Numbered from the stretch's first letter, positions 8,823 to 18,488 are shown. The stretch: 42,025 nucleotides of DNA from JAJXSS01 sp964547135 (GCA_964547135.1 CAZJMK010000036.1:1-42025); one strand, 5' to 3'. Program-made: numbers and translations. The notes: generated by a model not told the origin, from the sequence alone.

Positions 8823-11800
8823 TCATAGCCGTCGCAGGTCCAACGTGAACGGGTATTCCCCATTACATTCTTCCGCCGGCGGCGGTGACCAGCCCGGTGT
8901 CGGCGTATGCCCAAATCCAAAAAACCGTGTCACCCGCCTGCTTTCGGCTTCCGCTGCGTTCACCGGAAACTTCTCATAATTTCGACCACCCGGATGGGCC
9001 ACATGATAAGTACATCCACCAATCGTGCGATTGGACCAGTTATCGTACAAATCAATTATCAGTGGCGCATGCACCCCGATCGTCGGATGCAAGCAACTGG
9101 CCGGCCTCCACGCACGATACCTCACCCCAGCCACATACTGCCCCGTCACCCCCGTCGGCTGCAACGGCAACCTCCGACCATTGCACGTCACCACATGCCG
9201 GGTATCGATCATGCCATCGACTTTCACCTGCACCCGCTCCACCGATGAATCAACATATCGCACCGTTCCACTCGCCCCCGGTTCCTCGCCCAGCACATGC
9301 CAGGGTTCCATCGCGGTGCGCAATTCCACTTGAATCCCTCGTTGCACAATCTGCCCGATGCGTGGGTAACGAAACTCCAGGTGCGGCGCAAACCATTCCT
9401 TTTTGAACGGGTAGCCATTCTCCGCCAGTTCCGTCACCACATCCTCAAAATCCTGCTCCACCCAATGCGGCAGCATGTACCGCCCGTACAACTGCGTCCC
9501 CCATTTCACCAGTTTCGCCTCGTAAGGCTTTTCCCAAAACCGTGCGATCAAACCACGCAAAAGCAACTGCTGCGTCAGACTCATCTGCGCATGGGGCGGC
9601 ATTTCAAACCCCCGAAACTCCACCAACCCCAAGCGCCCCGATGCCCCATCGGGGTTGTACAACTTGTCTATGCAAAACTCGGCACGATGCGTGTTGCCCG
9701 TCAAATCCGTCAGCACATGGCGAAACACCCGGTCCACCAGCCAGGGTTGAATCACTCGTCCGCTGGTCGGGTCGGGTATCTGCTGCAACGCCAATTCCAA
9801 TTCATACGTCGCATCGCTTCGCCCTTCATCCGCCCTGGGTGCCTGCGACGTCGGCCCGATGAACAAACTGCTGAACAGGTACGACAGCGACGGATGATTG
9901 TGCCAATACGCCACCATGCTTTTGAGCAAATCCGGGCGACGTAAAAACGGACTGTCCGCCGGCGTCGCTCCGCCGATGACCACATGGTTACCCCCACCCG
10001 TGCCCGTGTGCCGACCATCGAGCATGAACTTTTCCGTGCCCAGTCGGGTCTGACGTGCTTCTTCGTACAACACCGTGGTGTTGTGCGTCAATTGGTTCCA
10101 GTCATGCGCCGGTTGCAGGTTCACTTCAATCACGCCCGGGTCCGGCGTCACCTTTAGCACATGCAACCGACTGTCCGTCGGCGGATGATAACCCTCCACC
10201 ACCACCGGCAACTGCGTCGTTGCTGCCGCATATTCCACCGCTGCCACCAAATCCAAATAGTCCTCCAAATACCGTACCGGCGGCATAAACACATGCAACA
10301 TGCCCTGCCTTGGTTCCACACAAACAGCCGTGCGTATCACCCACGGCGGCAGTGCCATGCCCGTCACAATCGCCCCCGACCCTTCACTTTGATAACTGCG
10401 CGGTTGCATCGGTGGTATCGGTCTGCGCCTCGGCCTGCCCGGTCCACCGGTCACCGACTCCGCCGGCAATTGCTGCTCAATGTACCCCTCCAACAACGTA
10501 CTTGGCGCATCACTTGCAGCAACACGCGGCATGAACACGCGCCTCGGCGGCAACGGATCACGCTCTTCCATCGGGTCCTGCTCGATCACCTGATGACGTT
10601 CGCCCGCCGGTGCCCAGGGCAGTGAATCCAGCGGCAGCCGATAGCCCATCGGCGAATCGCCCGGTATCAAATACATCCGCTCCGGTCGTAAAAACCATGC
10701 ACCACTCACCCACTGCGGGCCTTGGTCCAAATACCATCGCGCCAGCGGCAGACAATACCCCGCTGTGCGTGCCAACCCTTGTTCAAAAATACGCGCCAGT
10801 CGTTTGCGTTCCAGCGGGTCATCCAAGTGCGACGAAAACGGGTCAACGTTCGTCGGCAGCCTGCGCTCCCGCCAAAGGTAATACCACGCATCCTCATACG
10901 CGGGTATCGCAAACGACGGGTCCACATCCAGCACATGTGCCAACGTGTTCATGAACAGCGACGCATGTTCCGGTGCATGGTTATAGGTTTGCCGACTGTC
11001 CGCAATCAGGTTTGTATCCTCCCACATCGGCTGACCATCTTTTCGCCAGTAACAACCGAGTGCCCAGCGCGGCAACTGCTCCCCCGGGTACCATTTGCCC
11101 TGACCAAAATGAAGCAGCGCACCGGGTGCAAATTTCTGCTGCAATCGTCGTATCAATTCCTCCGCCAACCGGCGTTTATTCGGCCCGACCGCTTCCGTGT
11201 TCCACTCAGCCCCGTCCATGTCATCGATGCTGACAAACGTTGGTTCACCGCCCATGGTCAATCGAACGTCACTTGCTTTCAAATCACGATCAATGCGCTG
11301 CCCCAGCACCTCAATCGACTGCCACTGTGCCGGGGTGTAAGGCTTGGTCACGCGCGGGTCTTCATGTACCCTTCGCACACTCATCGACACTTCGAACGTC
11401 TCTTTAACCTTGTCTTCCTTGCTCCGCTGCATGAACGCATACGAACCGGTGATCGGTGCTGCACTGGTCGGGTCCGCAGCACACGCCAGCGGTATGTGTC
11501 CCTCGGCTGCCATCAAGCCACTGGTCGCATCCAACCCGATCCAGCCCGCTCCGGGCAAGTACACTTCCGCCCACGCATGAAGGTCGCAACAGTCAGCCGA
11601 CACCCCAGCCGGGCCTTCCAACGGTTTTTGATCGGCCACCAGTTGAATCGAGTAACCGCTGACAAACCTCGCCGCCAGGTTCATATGTCGCAATGCGTTC
11701 ACCATCAGCCAGGCAAAATCACGGCACGACCCCTGCCCCAGTTCCAACGTATGTTCCGGCGACTGCACCCCCGGTTCCATGCGAATGATGTAATTCAGCA

Positions 11801-12275
11801 ACTTGTGTATTCGCTGATTGACCCCCACCACCAAATCAATCGACCGCATGCCCGGTTGAACGCACGTTTCCCGTAACTCACCCAGCAACCGACTAAGTCG
11901 TGGTCCGCGTGGGTGCTTTTCCAAATAGGGTGTCAATTCACGAGCCAGTACCGCGTCATAGGTAAACGGGTATTTCTCGGCTGCCTCTTCCAGAAAAAAA
12001 TCAAACGGGTTGATCACCGTCATGTCCGCGATCAGATCGACTTCAACGGTAAATTGTTCGGTCGCTTTGGGGAACACCAGCCGAGCCAGGTAATTGCTGT
12101 ACGGGTCCAGTTGCCAGTTGATGAAGTGTTCACCCGGCGACACCTTCATGCTGTAAGCCGTGACCGGGGTACGACTGTGCGGGGCAGGTCGCAAACGAAC
12201 CACCTGCGGCGACAGCGATACCAACCGATCGTAGGTGTAATGCGTCCGGTGATGAAGCGCAACCCGTATCCCCAT
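8823..12275 (-). CDS. Transglutaminase-like and DUF2126 protein
   Basis: The 1150-residue protein begins with a bacterial transglutaminase N-domain (GIRVALHHRTHYTYDR) and a papain-like core. Catalytic residues are in GQGSCRDFAWL (Cys about 180), CDLHAWAEVYLPG (His about 232) and WIGLDATSG (Asp about 247). The remainder is DUF2126, starting at RLTMGGEPTFVSIDDMDG. The frame stays open to 12413, but the ATG at 12275 fits best: the homology starts there, AAGG lies eight bases upstream, and the longer leader is partly translated from a palindromic repeat (12338-12397). This is the usual partner of ATP-grasp/alpha-E genes; it presumably processes peptides made or modified by them. It is divergent from the second ATP-grasp gene. 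Confidence 0.92.
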   Translation of the reverse strand: MGIRVALHHRTHYTYDRLVSLSPQVVRLRPAPHSRTPVTAYSMKVSPGEHFINWQLDPYSNYLARLVFPKATEQFTVEVDLIADMTVINPFDFFLEEAAEKYPFTYDAVLARELTPYLEKHPRGPRLSRLLGELRETCVQPGMRSIDLVVGVNQRIHKLLNYIIRMEPGVQSPEHTLELGQGSCRDFAWLMVNALRHMNLAARFVSGYSIQLVADQKPLEGPAGVSADCCDLHAWAEVYLPGAGWIGLDATSGLMAAEGHIPLACAADPTSAAPITGSYAFMQRSKEDKVKETFEVSMSVRRVHEDPRVTKPYTPAQWQSIEVLGQRIDRDLKASDVRLTMGGEPTFVSIDDMDGAEWNTEAVGPNKRRLAEELIRRLQQKFAPGALLHFGQGKWYPGEQLPRWALGCYWRKDGQPMWEDTNLIADSRQTYNHAPEHASLFMNTLAHVLDVDPSFAIPAYEDAWYYLWRERRLPTNVDPFSSHLDDPLERKRLARIFEQGLARTAGYCLPLARWYLDQGPQWVSGAWFLRPERMYLIPGDSPMGYRLPLDSLPWAPAGERHQVIEQDPMEERDPLPPRRVFMPRVAASDAPSTLLEGYIEQQLPAESVTGGPGRPRRRPIPPMQPRSYQSEGSGAIVTGMALPPWVIRTAVCVEPRQGMLHVFMPPVRYLEDYLDLVAAVEYAAATTQLPVVVEGYHPPTDSRLHVLKVTPDPGVIEVNLQPAHDWNQLTHNTTVLYEEARQTRLGTEKFMLDGRHTGTGGGNHVVIGGATPADSPFLRRPDLLKSMVAYWHNHPSLSYLFSSLFIGPTSQAPRADEGRSDATYELELALQQIPDPTSGRVIQPWLVDRVFRHVLTDLTGNTHRAEFCIDKLYNPDGASGRLGLVEFRGFEMPPHAQMSLTQQLLLRGLIARFWEKPYEAKLVKWGTQLYGRYMLPHWVEQDFEDVVTELAENGYPFKKEWFAPHLEFRYPRIGQIVQRGIQVELRTAMEPWHVLGEEPGASGTVRYVDSSVERVQVKVDGMIDTRHVVTCNGRRLPLQPTGVTGQYVAGVRYRAWRPASCLHPTIGVHAPLIIDLYDNWSNRTIGGCTYHVAHPGGRNYEKFPVNAAEAESRRVTRFFGFGHTPTPGWSPPPAEECNGEYPFTLDLRRL

Positions 12276-12800
12276 GCCACGACCTTCATGTGAGTCTGAC
12301 ATCGCACCGGCGATGTGCAGAATGACCATTTGTATCACCCCCTCTCCCTCCGGGAGAGTAAGAGTGCTCGCTGCACTCGCATTAGGGTGAGGGCGTGAGT
12401 GTGACAGAGTCATTCATCGGCAACAACCATTGGCTTGTCACTACATTGCTCACACAACCGCATCCGCCAAGGCCAACCTCCGCCCGCCTCTCCCACACAG
12501 AGAGGGACGCCAATACCTTAAATACTGCAACCCTGATGCCACAATGAAACCTCTTTATTGGCTTGTGACACGCATTGCACGATCCGTCGAATGCGCATTA
12601 AAAAGGCAGGTGATGCTTTGACGTGCATCCAAAGTGCCTTCAACGCTCACGCAACACGCCTGCTGCTGCATAAATCCGCTTTTGATCTGTACGGCACTTA
12701 TTTTGCATAAAGTCTTGTCAATTGAAAAAGACCGCAAAAGGGCTGAATAAAAAATCAGCGATTGTTCTGCGCGCCAAACCTGATTGCTGGATTTTTCATC
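12276..12800. promoter_or_regulatory. Divergent intergenic region with repeat and weak promoter
   Basis: The palindromic repeat at 12338-12397 starts CCCCCTCTCCCTCCGGGAGAG and ends TTAGGGTGAGGGCGTG. Its middle differs from the 8686 copy. Toward the plus-strand gene a weak promoter can be drawn: TTGATC (12682-12687), 18 bases, CATAAA (12706-12711), each four of six to consensus. No convincing gene is present in the remaining sequence. Confidence 0.4.
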
Positions 12801-14291
12801 ATGCAAACCGCCACCACCCCCAGCGTCGCCGCTTCAACCCCAACTTCCGTAGGTGCTTCCCTGTTCACGCAAACCTACAGCGAAAACGGCTACTACGACG
12901 AAATGTTCTCCGCCGACGGCCAGTTGCGCGACCCCTACCGGCGTCTGGGCGACCGCCTCAAGGAACTGGCCCCCAGTGATGTTCTGCGCCGGCAAAAGGC
13001 AGCCGAGCGTTCCCTGTTGCAAATGGGCATCACCTTCGCCGTGTACGGCAACAAGGACGGCACGGAAAAAATATGGCCCTTCGATATCATTCCCCGCATC
13101 GTCAGCGCCAAGGAATGGGATTGGATAGACCGCGGCCTCAAACAACGCATCATCGCGCTGAACCTGTTCATCCAAGACATTTACCACGATCAGAAAATCA
13201 TCAAAGACGGCATCATTCCCGCACACATCATTCAATCCGCCGCCAGTTACCGCAAACAGATGACCGGTTTCACGCCACCCCTGGGTCGCTGGTGTCACAT
13301 CACCGGCACCGACCTGGTCCGCGACAACGACGGCCAAATCTATGTCCTTGAAGACAACCTGCGCTGCCCCTCCGGCGTGTCGTACGTGCTGCAAGACCGT
13401 CAGATCATGAAACAGACCTTCCCGCAACTGTTTCAGACCATTCGCATTCGACCCGTCGATGACTATTGCTCGCACCTGCTGCACGCCTTGCAATCCCTGC
13501 GTGCCAACGAAGTCGCCCACCCCAAGGTCGTGCTGCTTACCCCCGGCATGTACAACTCTGCCTACTTCGAACACGCTTTCCTCGCTCAGCAGATGGGCAT
13601 CGAACTGGTGCAAGGCAGCGACCTCATCGTTCACGACGGCTGGGTACACATGCGCACCACCAAGGGCTTTGAACGTGTCGATGTCATTTACCGTCGCCTG
13701 GATGACGACTTTTTGGACCCCAAAGCCTTCCGTGCCGACTCGATGCTCGGCGTGCCCGGCATTATGGAAGTTTACAAAGCCGGCCGCGTTGCCCTGGCCA
13801 ACGCCCCCGGCACCGGCATCGCCGATGACAAGGTGGTGTACGCCTTCGTCCCCAAAATGATCAAGTATTACCTCGGGCAGGACGCCATCATCCCCAACGT
13901 GCCCACCTACGTCTGCGCCGAGGAAAAAGATCGCGCTTACGTGTTGGAAAACATGGACAAACTGGTCGTCAAGGCTGCCAACGAATCCGGCGGCTACGGC
14001 ATGATCATCGGCCCGCACGCCACCCCCGAAGAACGCACCGCCTTTGCTGAAAAGGTGCGTGCTCATCCGCGCAACTACATTGCTCAGCCGACGCTGTCGC
14101 TGTCGCGCGTGCCCTGCATTGTCGATGACCACCTGGAGGGCCGACATGTGGACCTGCGCCCGTACATCATCTACGGCAAGGATGTGTACGTACTGCCCGG
14201 CGGCCTGACCCGCGTCGCTCTCAAAAAAGGTTCGCTCGTCGTGAACTCATCACAAGGCGGCGGCTCCAAAGATACCTGGGTGCTATCGTGA
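12801..14291 (+). CDS. Circularly permuted ATP-grasp protein (stand-alone)
   Basis: The 496-residue protein matches the N-terminal half of the fused protein at 5972-8599. It has FAVYGNKDGTEKIWPFD, VLEDNLRCPSGVSYVLQDR, VLLTPGMYNSAYFEHAFLA, DVIYRRLDDDFLDP, VVKAANESGGYGMIIG and ends at GGGSKDTWVLS. It stops just where the fused version continues into its alpha-E part. The ATG at 12801 is used because homology does not reach the TTG at 12762. It probably acts as an amidoligase together with the alpha-E protein 161 bases downstream; the substrate is unknown. Sequence divergence from the fused copy suggests an old duplication or separate acquisition. Confidence 0.92.
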   Translation: MQTATTPSVAASTPTSVGASLFTQTYSENGYYDEMFSADGQLRDPYRRLGDRLKELAPSDVLRRQKAAERSLLQMGITFAVYGNKDGTEKIWPFDIIPRIVSAKEWDWIDRGLKQRIIALNLFIQDIYHDQKIIKDGIIPAHIIQSAASYRKQMTGFTPPLGRWCHITGTDLVRDNDGQIYVLEDNLRCPSGVSYVLQDRQIMKQTFPQLFQTIRIRPVDDYCSHLLHALQSLRANEVAHPKVVLLTPGMYNSAYFEHAFLAQQMGIELVQGSDLIVHDGWVHMRTTKGFERVDVIYRRLDDDFLDPKAFRADSMLGVPGIMEVYKAGRVALANAPGTGIADDKVVYAFVPKMIKYYLGQDAIIPNVPTYVCAEEKDRAYVLENMDKLVVKAANESGGYGMIIGPHATPEERTAFAEKVRAHPRNYIAQPTLSLSRVPCIVDDHLEGRHVDLRPYIIYGKDVYVLPGGLTRVALKKGSLVVNSSQGGGSKDTWVLS

Positions 14292-14452
14292 AAAATGAAT
14301 TTGTCGAGTGATCAAGTGATTCAAAATGTTTAGCGCGGACGCTTTGCGTCGGCGCATTGGAAATCTCCAAATGTTCCGACAAGCCGGGAACGAGGCACGA
14401 ACAAAGTGAGTGACGAGGGCCCGGGTATTCTGAACCCCCATTAAAACCAACC
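14292..14452. repeat. Composite repeat between ATP-grasp and alpha-E genes
   Basis: At 14303-14355 an octamer-like start (GTCGAGTGATCAAGTG) leads into ATTCAAAATGTTTAGCGCG and then GACGCTTTGCGTC. It is followed by CAAGCCGGGAACGAGGC (14380s), also seen in changed form at 5752. The element separates two genes that are fused in the paralogous pair. Confidence 0.85.
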
Positions 14453-15454
14453 ATGCTCAGCCGCGTTGCCGATTCCATCTACTGGCTCAGCCGTTACATC
14501 GAACGTGCTGAGAACGTCGCCCGGTTCATCGAGGTGAACCTCAACCTCAGTCTGGACATGCCCAGCGGCAATGAACAGCAATGGTGGCCGCTGGTCACCA
14601 CCTCCGGCGATCACGATGATTTCAAAAAACGTTACACCCAGGCCGACGAAATCGCGGTCATCAAGTTTCTGACCTTCGATGCCGACAACTCCAACTCGAT
14701 TTACTCCTGCGTAAGCAACGCCCGTGAAAACGCCCGCACCGTGCGCGATGTGATTTCCTCGGACATGTGGGAACAGGTCAACCAGTTTTACCTCATGGTG
14801 CGCAGCGCCGCGACCGACGCCAAAAACGTGATCGAAGCCCCGCAGGAATTTTTCCGCAATGTGCGCTTTCAAAGCCATCTGTTTTCAGGCCTGACCGACA
14901 GCACCCTTTCACACGGTGAAGGTTGGCACTTTTCCCGCCTGGGTCGCCTGCTCGAACGAGCCGACAAAACCAGTCGCATACTCGACGTGAAATATTTCAT
15001 TCTGCTGCCCAACCTCGCCGACATCGGCACCACCCTCGACGAAATTCAATGGTCATCGCTCTTGCGCTCCGCCAGCGGATTGGAAATGTACCGTCAGCGG
15101 TTTGGTCGCATCACGCCGCAACAGGTCGTTGAATTTCTGGTGCTGGACAAAAACTTTCCGCGCGCGGTGCTTTACTGCCTGACCCGCGCCCACGAATCGC
15201 TGCACGCCATATCAGGCGTACCGCTGGGCACCTTCAGCAACACCGCCGAACAACGCCTCGGCCAGCTATACAGCGAACTGGCCTACGCCCACCCCGATGA
15301 AATCATCAAAGGCGGCCTGCACGAATTCATCGACGACCTGCAACAACGATTGAACCTCGTCGGTGAAGGCATCTTCCAAACCTTCTTCGCCATGCGCCCC
15401 ATCAACAACGGCCAGGCCCCCGCCGGCCTCACTCAAACCCAATTACAAATCTGA
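14453..15454 (+). CDS. Alpha-E domain protein (DUF403)
   Basis: The 333-residue helical protein starts MLSRVADSIYWLSRYIERAE, the alpha-E signature, and contains SNARENARTVRDVISSDMWE and GRLLERADKTSRILDVKY. Its length is normal for the stand-alone family. It corresponds to residues from about 535 of the fused protein. Alpha-E proteins are always found with circularly permuted ATP-grasp proteins and transglutaminases; they are thought to assist the amidoligase or hold its peptide substrate. It probably shares a transcript with the ATP-grasp gene upstream. Confidence 0.92.
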   Translation: MLSRVADSIYWLSRYIERAENVARFIEVNLNLSLDMPSGNEQQWWPLVTTSGDHDDFKKRYTQADEIAVIKFLTFDADNSNSIYSCVSNARENARTVRDVISSDMWEQVNQFYLMVRSAATDAKNVIEAPQEFFRNVRFQSHLFSGLTDSTLSHGEGWHFSRLGRLLERADKTSRILDVKYFILLPNLADIGTTLDEIQWSSLLRSASGLEMYRQRFGRITPQQVVEFLVLDKNFPRAVLYCLTRAHESLHAISGVPLGTFSNTAEQRLGQLYSELAYAHPDEIIKGGLHEFIDDLQQRLNLVGEGIFQTFFAMRPINNGQAPAGLTQTQLQI

Positions 15455-15505
15455 GTCCGGGCAAACGCATGTACCAGCCACGACCGGAGTCGCACGCGGC
15501 AGTTT

Positions 15506-15654
15506 AGAAACTGTTTCATAACTCCTTCCGGACTCGGAGCCACAATCGGAAGCGAGTGGTTCTTTGCAAAACCAAGAACCGTTCACTACCGTTCGCGGCT
15601 CTGAATCAAGCAAAGGACACCTGCCCCACCCAAACCAGTTATGAAACAGTTTCT
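15506..15654. mobile_element. Inverted-repeat-bounded element (MITE candidate)
   Basis: Perfect 18-bp inverted repeats, AGAAACTGTTTCATAACT at 15506-15523 and its complement at 15637-15654, enclose 113 bases. The interior contains CTCCTTCCGGACTCGGAGCC and a long imperfect hairpin (GAGTGGTTCTT with AAGAACCGTTCACT, then GCGGCTC). The interior recurs at 41378-41475 without the outer repeats. No coding sequence is present. The right end is seven bases before the start of a truncated beta-helix gene. Confidence 0.55.
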
Positions 15655-15660
15655 TATTGA

Positions 15661-15981
15661 ATGATTACCACCCATATCACAACGGGTCTGGCACGCGATG
15701 CGGTCATGCCATCGGACGCATCGACACAACCCCGCCAGGCGGATGTCGTTGGCAGACTTTGGGTGGTCGCCAAGGGGCACCCGCAGGCCGACGATGCGGG
15801 TCCGGGTGATCACAACAAACCGTTTCGCACCATCAATGCTGCTGCCGGCCAGGCTCAACCGGGCGACCGTATTGTCGTTTTTGCGGGCATCTATCGTGAG
15901 CGTGTTGCGCCAGTTCGTGGGGGTGAGCCGGGGCGTCCGATTGTGTATGAGGCGGCATCCGATTGCGGCGGTGGTCAGTGA
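15661..15981 (+). pseudogene. Truncated N-terminus of a right-handed beta-helix protein
   Basis: The 106-residue frame contains LWVVAKGHPQADD, DHNKPFRTINAAAGQAQPGD, IYRERVAPVRGG and PIVYEAA. This is the typical entry of secreted beta-helix proteins (polysaccharide lyase-like) of planctomycetes and relatives, which run to several hundred residues. Here the match ends at about 15950 and the frame stops at 15981. The next sequence, in another frame, belongs to a different family. No signal peptide precedes it, so the 5' end may also be lost. I read it as a decayed gene fragment. Confidence 0.75.
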
Positions 15982-16918
15982 CGATGGCAAAAACTTCGGC
16001 CCGGAGGTCGCTTCCGCTTTTGGTGAAATTCCGATGATGCGTTTTGCCGGTTGGTACAAAAACACCGGCCCCAGTTACCACACGGGCATCTTTCCCTACA
16101 ACATGAACCGCCCCGGCGGTACACCACCTGATGGCGATACTTGGATCACCTTCTCACAGAACAAGGAAGACATCTGGGTCGGTCGCATCCCTGTGCCGAT
16201 TCGTACCCGCATCGATCAGCATGTGACGGATGATTTCAGCGCAATCAAAGATAGCGACCCCTTGGCGGACTGGAACCTATACAGCGGCCAGTGGACGCAG
16301 GTGGGTTTGGTGGATGATGGCGCGGGGGGCAAGTGTCTGCGCCTGGCGGACAAGGATCGTTACGACTACGCCAGTGCGATGCGAGTGTTCCCAGCCACGA
16401 GCAGGGGGCGGGTGGCAATTCGTTTGCGTGCGGCGCAGAACCATGCAGGGCGATTGGACCTGGATTTGATGACACGCAAGGGTGATCGCCCGATTCGTTT
16501 GAGCCTGCGTGACCATGGCAAGCTCGTGGCCGAACGGGCGGACAAAGAGGTCACCCTGACGACCTATCAGCCGGGACAGTGGCTGGACCTGGTGATCGAG
16601 TTCGACCTGCCGGTGGACAAAGTTCAGGTGCGTGTGAATGGGCAACCGGCGGGGGGAATACTGCCACCGATCACATCGACAGCGACAGCGACAACGACAA
16701 CGACATCAACGACGACAACGACAACGACAGCGATGCCTGCATCGAATTGGGTGGAACGATTGGTGTTACGCACCGGCCCGTTCCGCACCGTCGATCAACT
16801 TGACACCAGCAAACCCAGCGGCAAGGAATTCGGCAGCGGTGACAAGCCGATGGCGGATGAACCGGAAAATGTCGAAGCGGTGTTTGAGGTGCAACGGGTG
16901 ACGACCGCAGCGATGTGA
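15955..16918 (+). pseudogene. C-terminal part of a sialidase-like protein
   Basis: From about 15960 the frame reads VVSDDGKNFGPE, WITFSQNKEDIWVGRIPVPI, then a beta-sandwich-like tail (ADWNLYSGQW, DPLADW, RVFPATSRGRVAI, ERLVLRTGPFR). This resembles the last propeller blade and the C-terminal domain of planctomycetal sialidase/BNR-repeat proteins. The expected N-terminal propeller is missing. A run of about 20 mostly Thr codons at 16674-16735 (GACAAC-type microsatellite) lies within the tail. The open frame extends back to 15698, but residues before about 15955 are the beta-helix gene read in the wrong frame. A deletion that joined two genes is the simplest account. Confidence 0.7.
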
Positions 16919-16994
16919 ACCGACGCTTCGATATGATTGACAACGACACTGGCCAACGCACCGTTCTGACAAGGACGAGTTTTTACGGTATCAC

Positions 16995-18488
16995 ATGAAC
17001 ATGAGCCAACCGGTACAACCCAATATTGTTTTCATTCTCATCGACGACATGGGCTGGCGCGATCTGGGTTGCTACGGCAGTTCCTTTTACGAAACGCCCC
17101 GACTCGACCAACTGGCAGCACAAGGTCTGCGTTTCACCGATGCCTATGCCGCCTGCCCGGTTTGCTCGCCCACTCGTGCCAGCATACTCACCGGGCGCTA
17201 TCCCGCACGTGTTGGTATCACCAACTTCATCCCCGGCAACGCCTGGGGCAAACTCATGGGCGTGCCTTACTTCGACCGTCTGCCTCGCTATGAAGTTACC
17301 ATCGCCCAGCAGCTGCGCGACGCAGGCTACCGCACGCTCCACGTCGGCAAATGGCACTGCGGCAGTGATCGCAAACATTGGCCCGATCACTTCGGCTTTG
17401 ATGTCAACCGTGCCGGCTGCGGCTGGGGGATGCCACAGCATGGCTACTTCAGCCCTTATCGCATTCCCGAATTCCCCGACGGCCCACCCGGCGAATACCT
17501 CACCGACCGACTCACCGATGAAGCCATCACGCTGGTCCGCGAGCATGGTCCGCAAGGCTCACGCCAGGGCCAACCCTTTTTCCTTCACCTCTGTCACTAC
17601 GCCGTCCACACACCCATCCAGGTCCCTGAACACCTTGTCGCCAAGTATCAGGCCAAGGCCCGTGCTCTGGGGCTGGACGACAGCCAGGCTTTGGTGGAGG
17701 GCGAACATTTTGCCTGCCTTCATAAAAAAGATGAACGCATCACACGCAGGCAGTTTCAATCACACGCCGGCTACGCAGCGATGATGGAAAACCTCGACAC
17801 CAACATCGGTCGACTGCTTGATGCCATCGAACAGTTGGGTATGTCCGACAATACGTTGGTCGTGTTCACCTCCGACAACGGCGGACTTTCCACCGCCGAG
17901 GGCGCACCCACCTGCAACAAACCCCTGCTCGAAGGCAAAGGTTGGATTTACGACGGCGGCAACCGTGTCTGTCTGTTGGCACGCTGGCCCGGTGTCATCG
18001 CGCCCGGCGGTGTCAGTGCCGAACCGGTCACCAGTACCGATTATTTTCCGACGTTCCTGCAGGCAGCCGGGCTGCCCCTTCGCCCCGACCTGCATTGCGA
18101 TGGGCTGTCGCTGTTGCCGGTGTTTGCTGATCCGCAAGCCGGGCTGGACCGCGATGCCATTTACTGGCATTACCCGCACTATTCCAATCAGGGTGAATCG
18201 CCTGCCTGCTCGATTCGTGCTCGTGATTGGAAACTGATCGAACATTTTGAAGACGGCGGACGACTCGAACTTTTCAACCTCGCCAATGACATCAGTGAAA
18301 GTCGAAATCTGACTGAGGTACAACCCCATCAACGTGATCGGTTGTATGCGATGCTGCGTGCGTGGCGCAAGTCCATCGAAGCCCGCATCCCTGATATCAA
18401 CCCTGAATACGATGCGATGCTCAAGGGCTTATCGACCACAACACCCTACACGTCGTTGCAAATCCCCGGCGACGATCGCGGCGCATGA
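16995..18488 (+). CDS. Sulfatase (arylsulfatase A-like)
   Basis: The 497-residue protein has the sulfatase metal-site start NIVFILIDDMGWRDLGCYGS and the formylglycine motif CSPTR (C57) in VCSPTRASILTGRYP. Further family motifs are HVGKWHCG, VVFTSDNGG and DYFPTFLQAAG. Cys57 must be oxidised to formylglycine for activity. There is no signal peptide, although most planctomycetal sulfatases of this family are exported; a start at the second ATG (17001) does not change this. It follows the decayed beta-helix/sialidase fragments, so it may be the survivor of a sulfated-polysaccharide degradation locus. Substrate cannot be read from the sequence. Confidence 0.92.
   Translation: MNMSQPVQPNIVFILIDDMGWRDLGCYGSSFYETPRLDQLAAQGLRFTDAYAACPVCSPTRASILTGRYPARVGITNFIPGNAWGKLMGVPYFDRLPRYEVTIAQQLRDAGYRTLHVGKWHCGSDRKHWPDHFGFDVNRAGCGWGMPQHGYFSPYRIPEFPDGPPGEYLTDRLTDEAITLVREHGPQGSRQGQPFFLHLCHYAVHTPIQVPEHLVAKYQAKARALGLDDSQALVEGEHFACLHKKDERITRRQFQSHAGYAAMMENLDTNIGRLLDAIEQLGMSDNTLVVFTSDNGGLSTAEGAPTCNKPLLEGKGWIYDGGNRVCLLARWPGVIAPGGVSAEPVTSTDYFPTFLQAAGLPLRPDLHCDGLSLLPVFADPQAGLDRDAIYWHYPHYSNQGESPACSIRARDWKLIEHFEDGGRLELFNLANDISESRNLTEVQPHQRDRLYAMLRAWRKSIEARIPDINPEYDAMLKGLSTTTPYTSLQIPGDDRGA

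Noticed and set aside
10722..11876. 384-codon plus-strand frame
   Set aside because: Complement of the transglutaminase-DUF2126 gene, with composition of a shadow frame.
12276..12413. N-terminal extension of the transglutaminase-DUF2126 protein
   Set aside because: The extension is partly the translation of a palindromic repeat (LPEGEG) and lacks homology; the ATG at 12275 fits better.
12834..14147. 437-codon minus-strand frame
   Set aside because: Antisense to the conserved ATP-grasp gene; no recognisable domain.
15698..16918. One intact 406-residue protein
   Set aside because: The first 85 residues are the beta-helix gene read in another frame; homology to the sialidase tail starts only near 15955.
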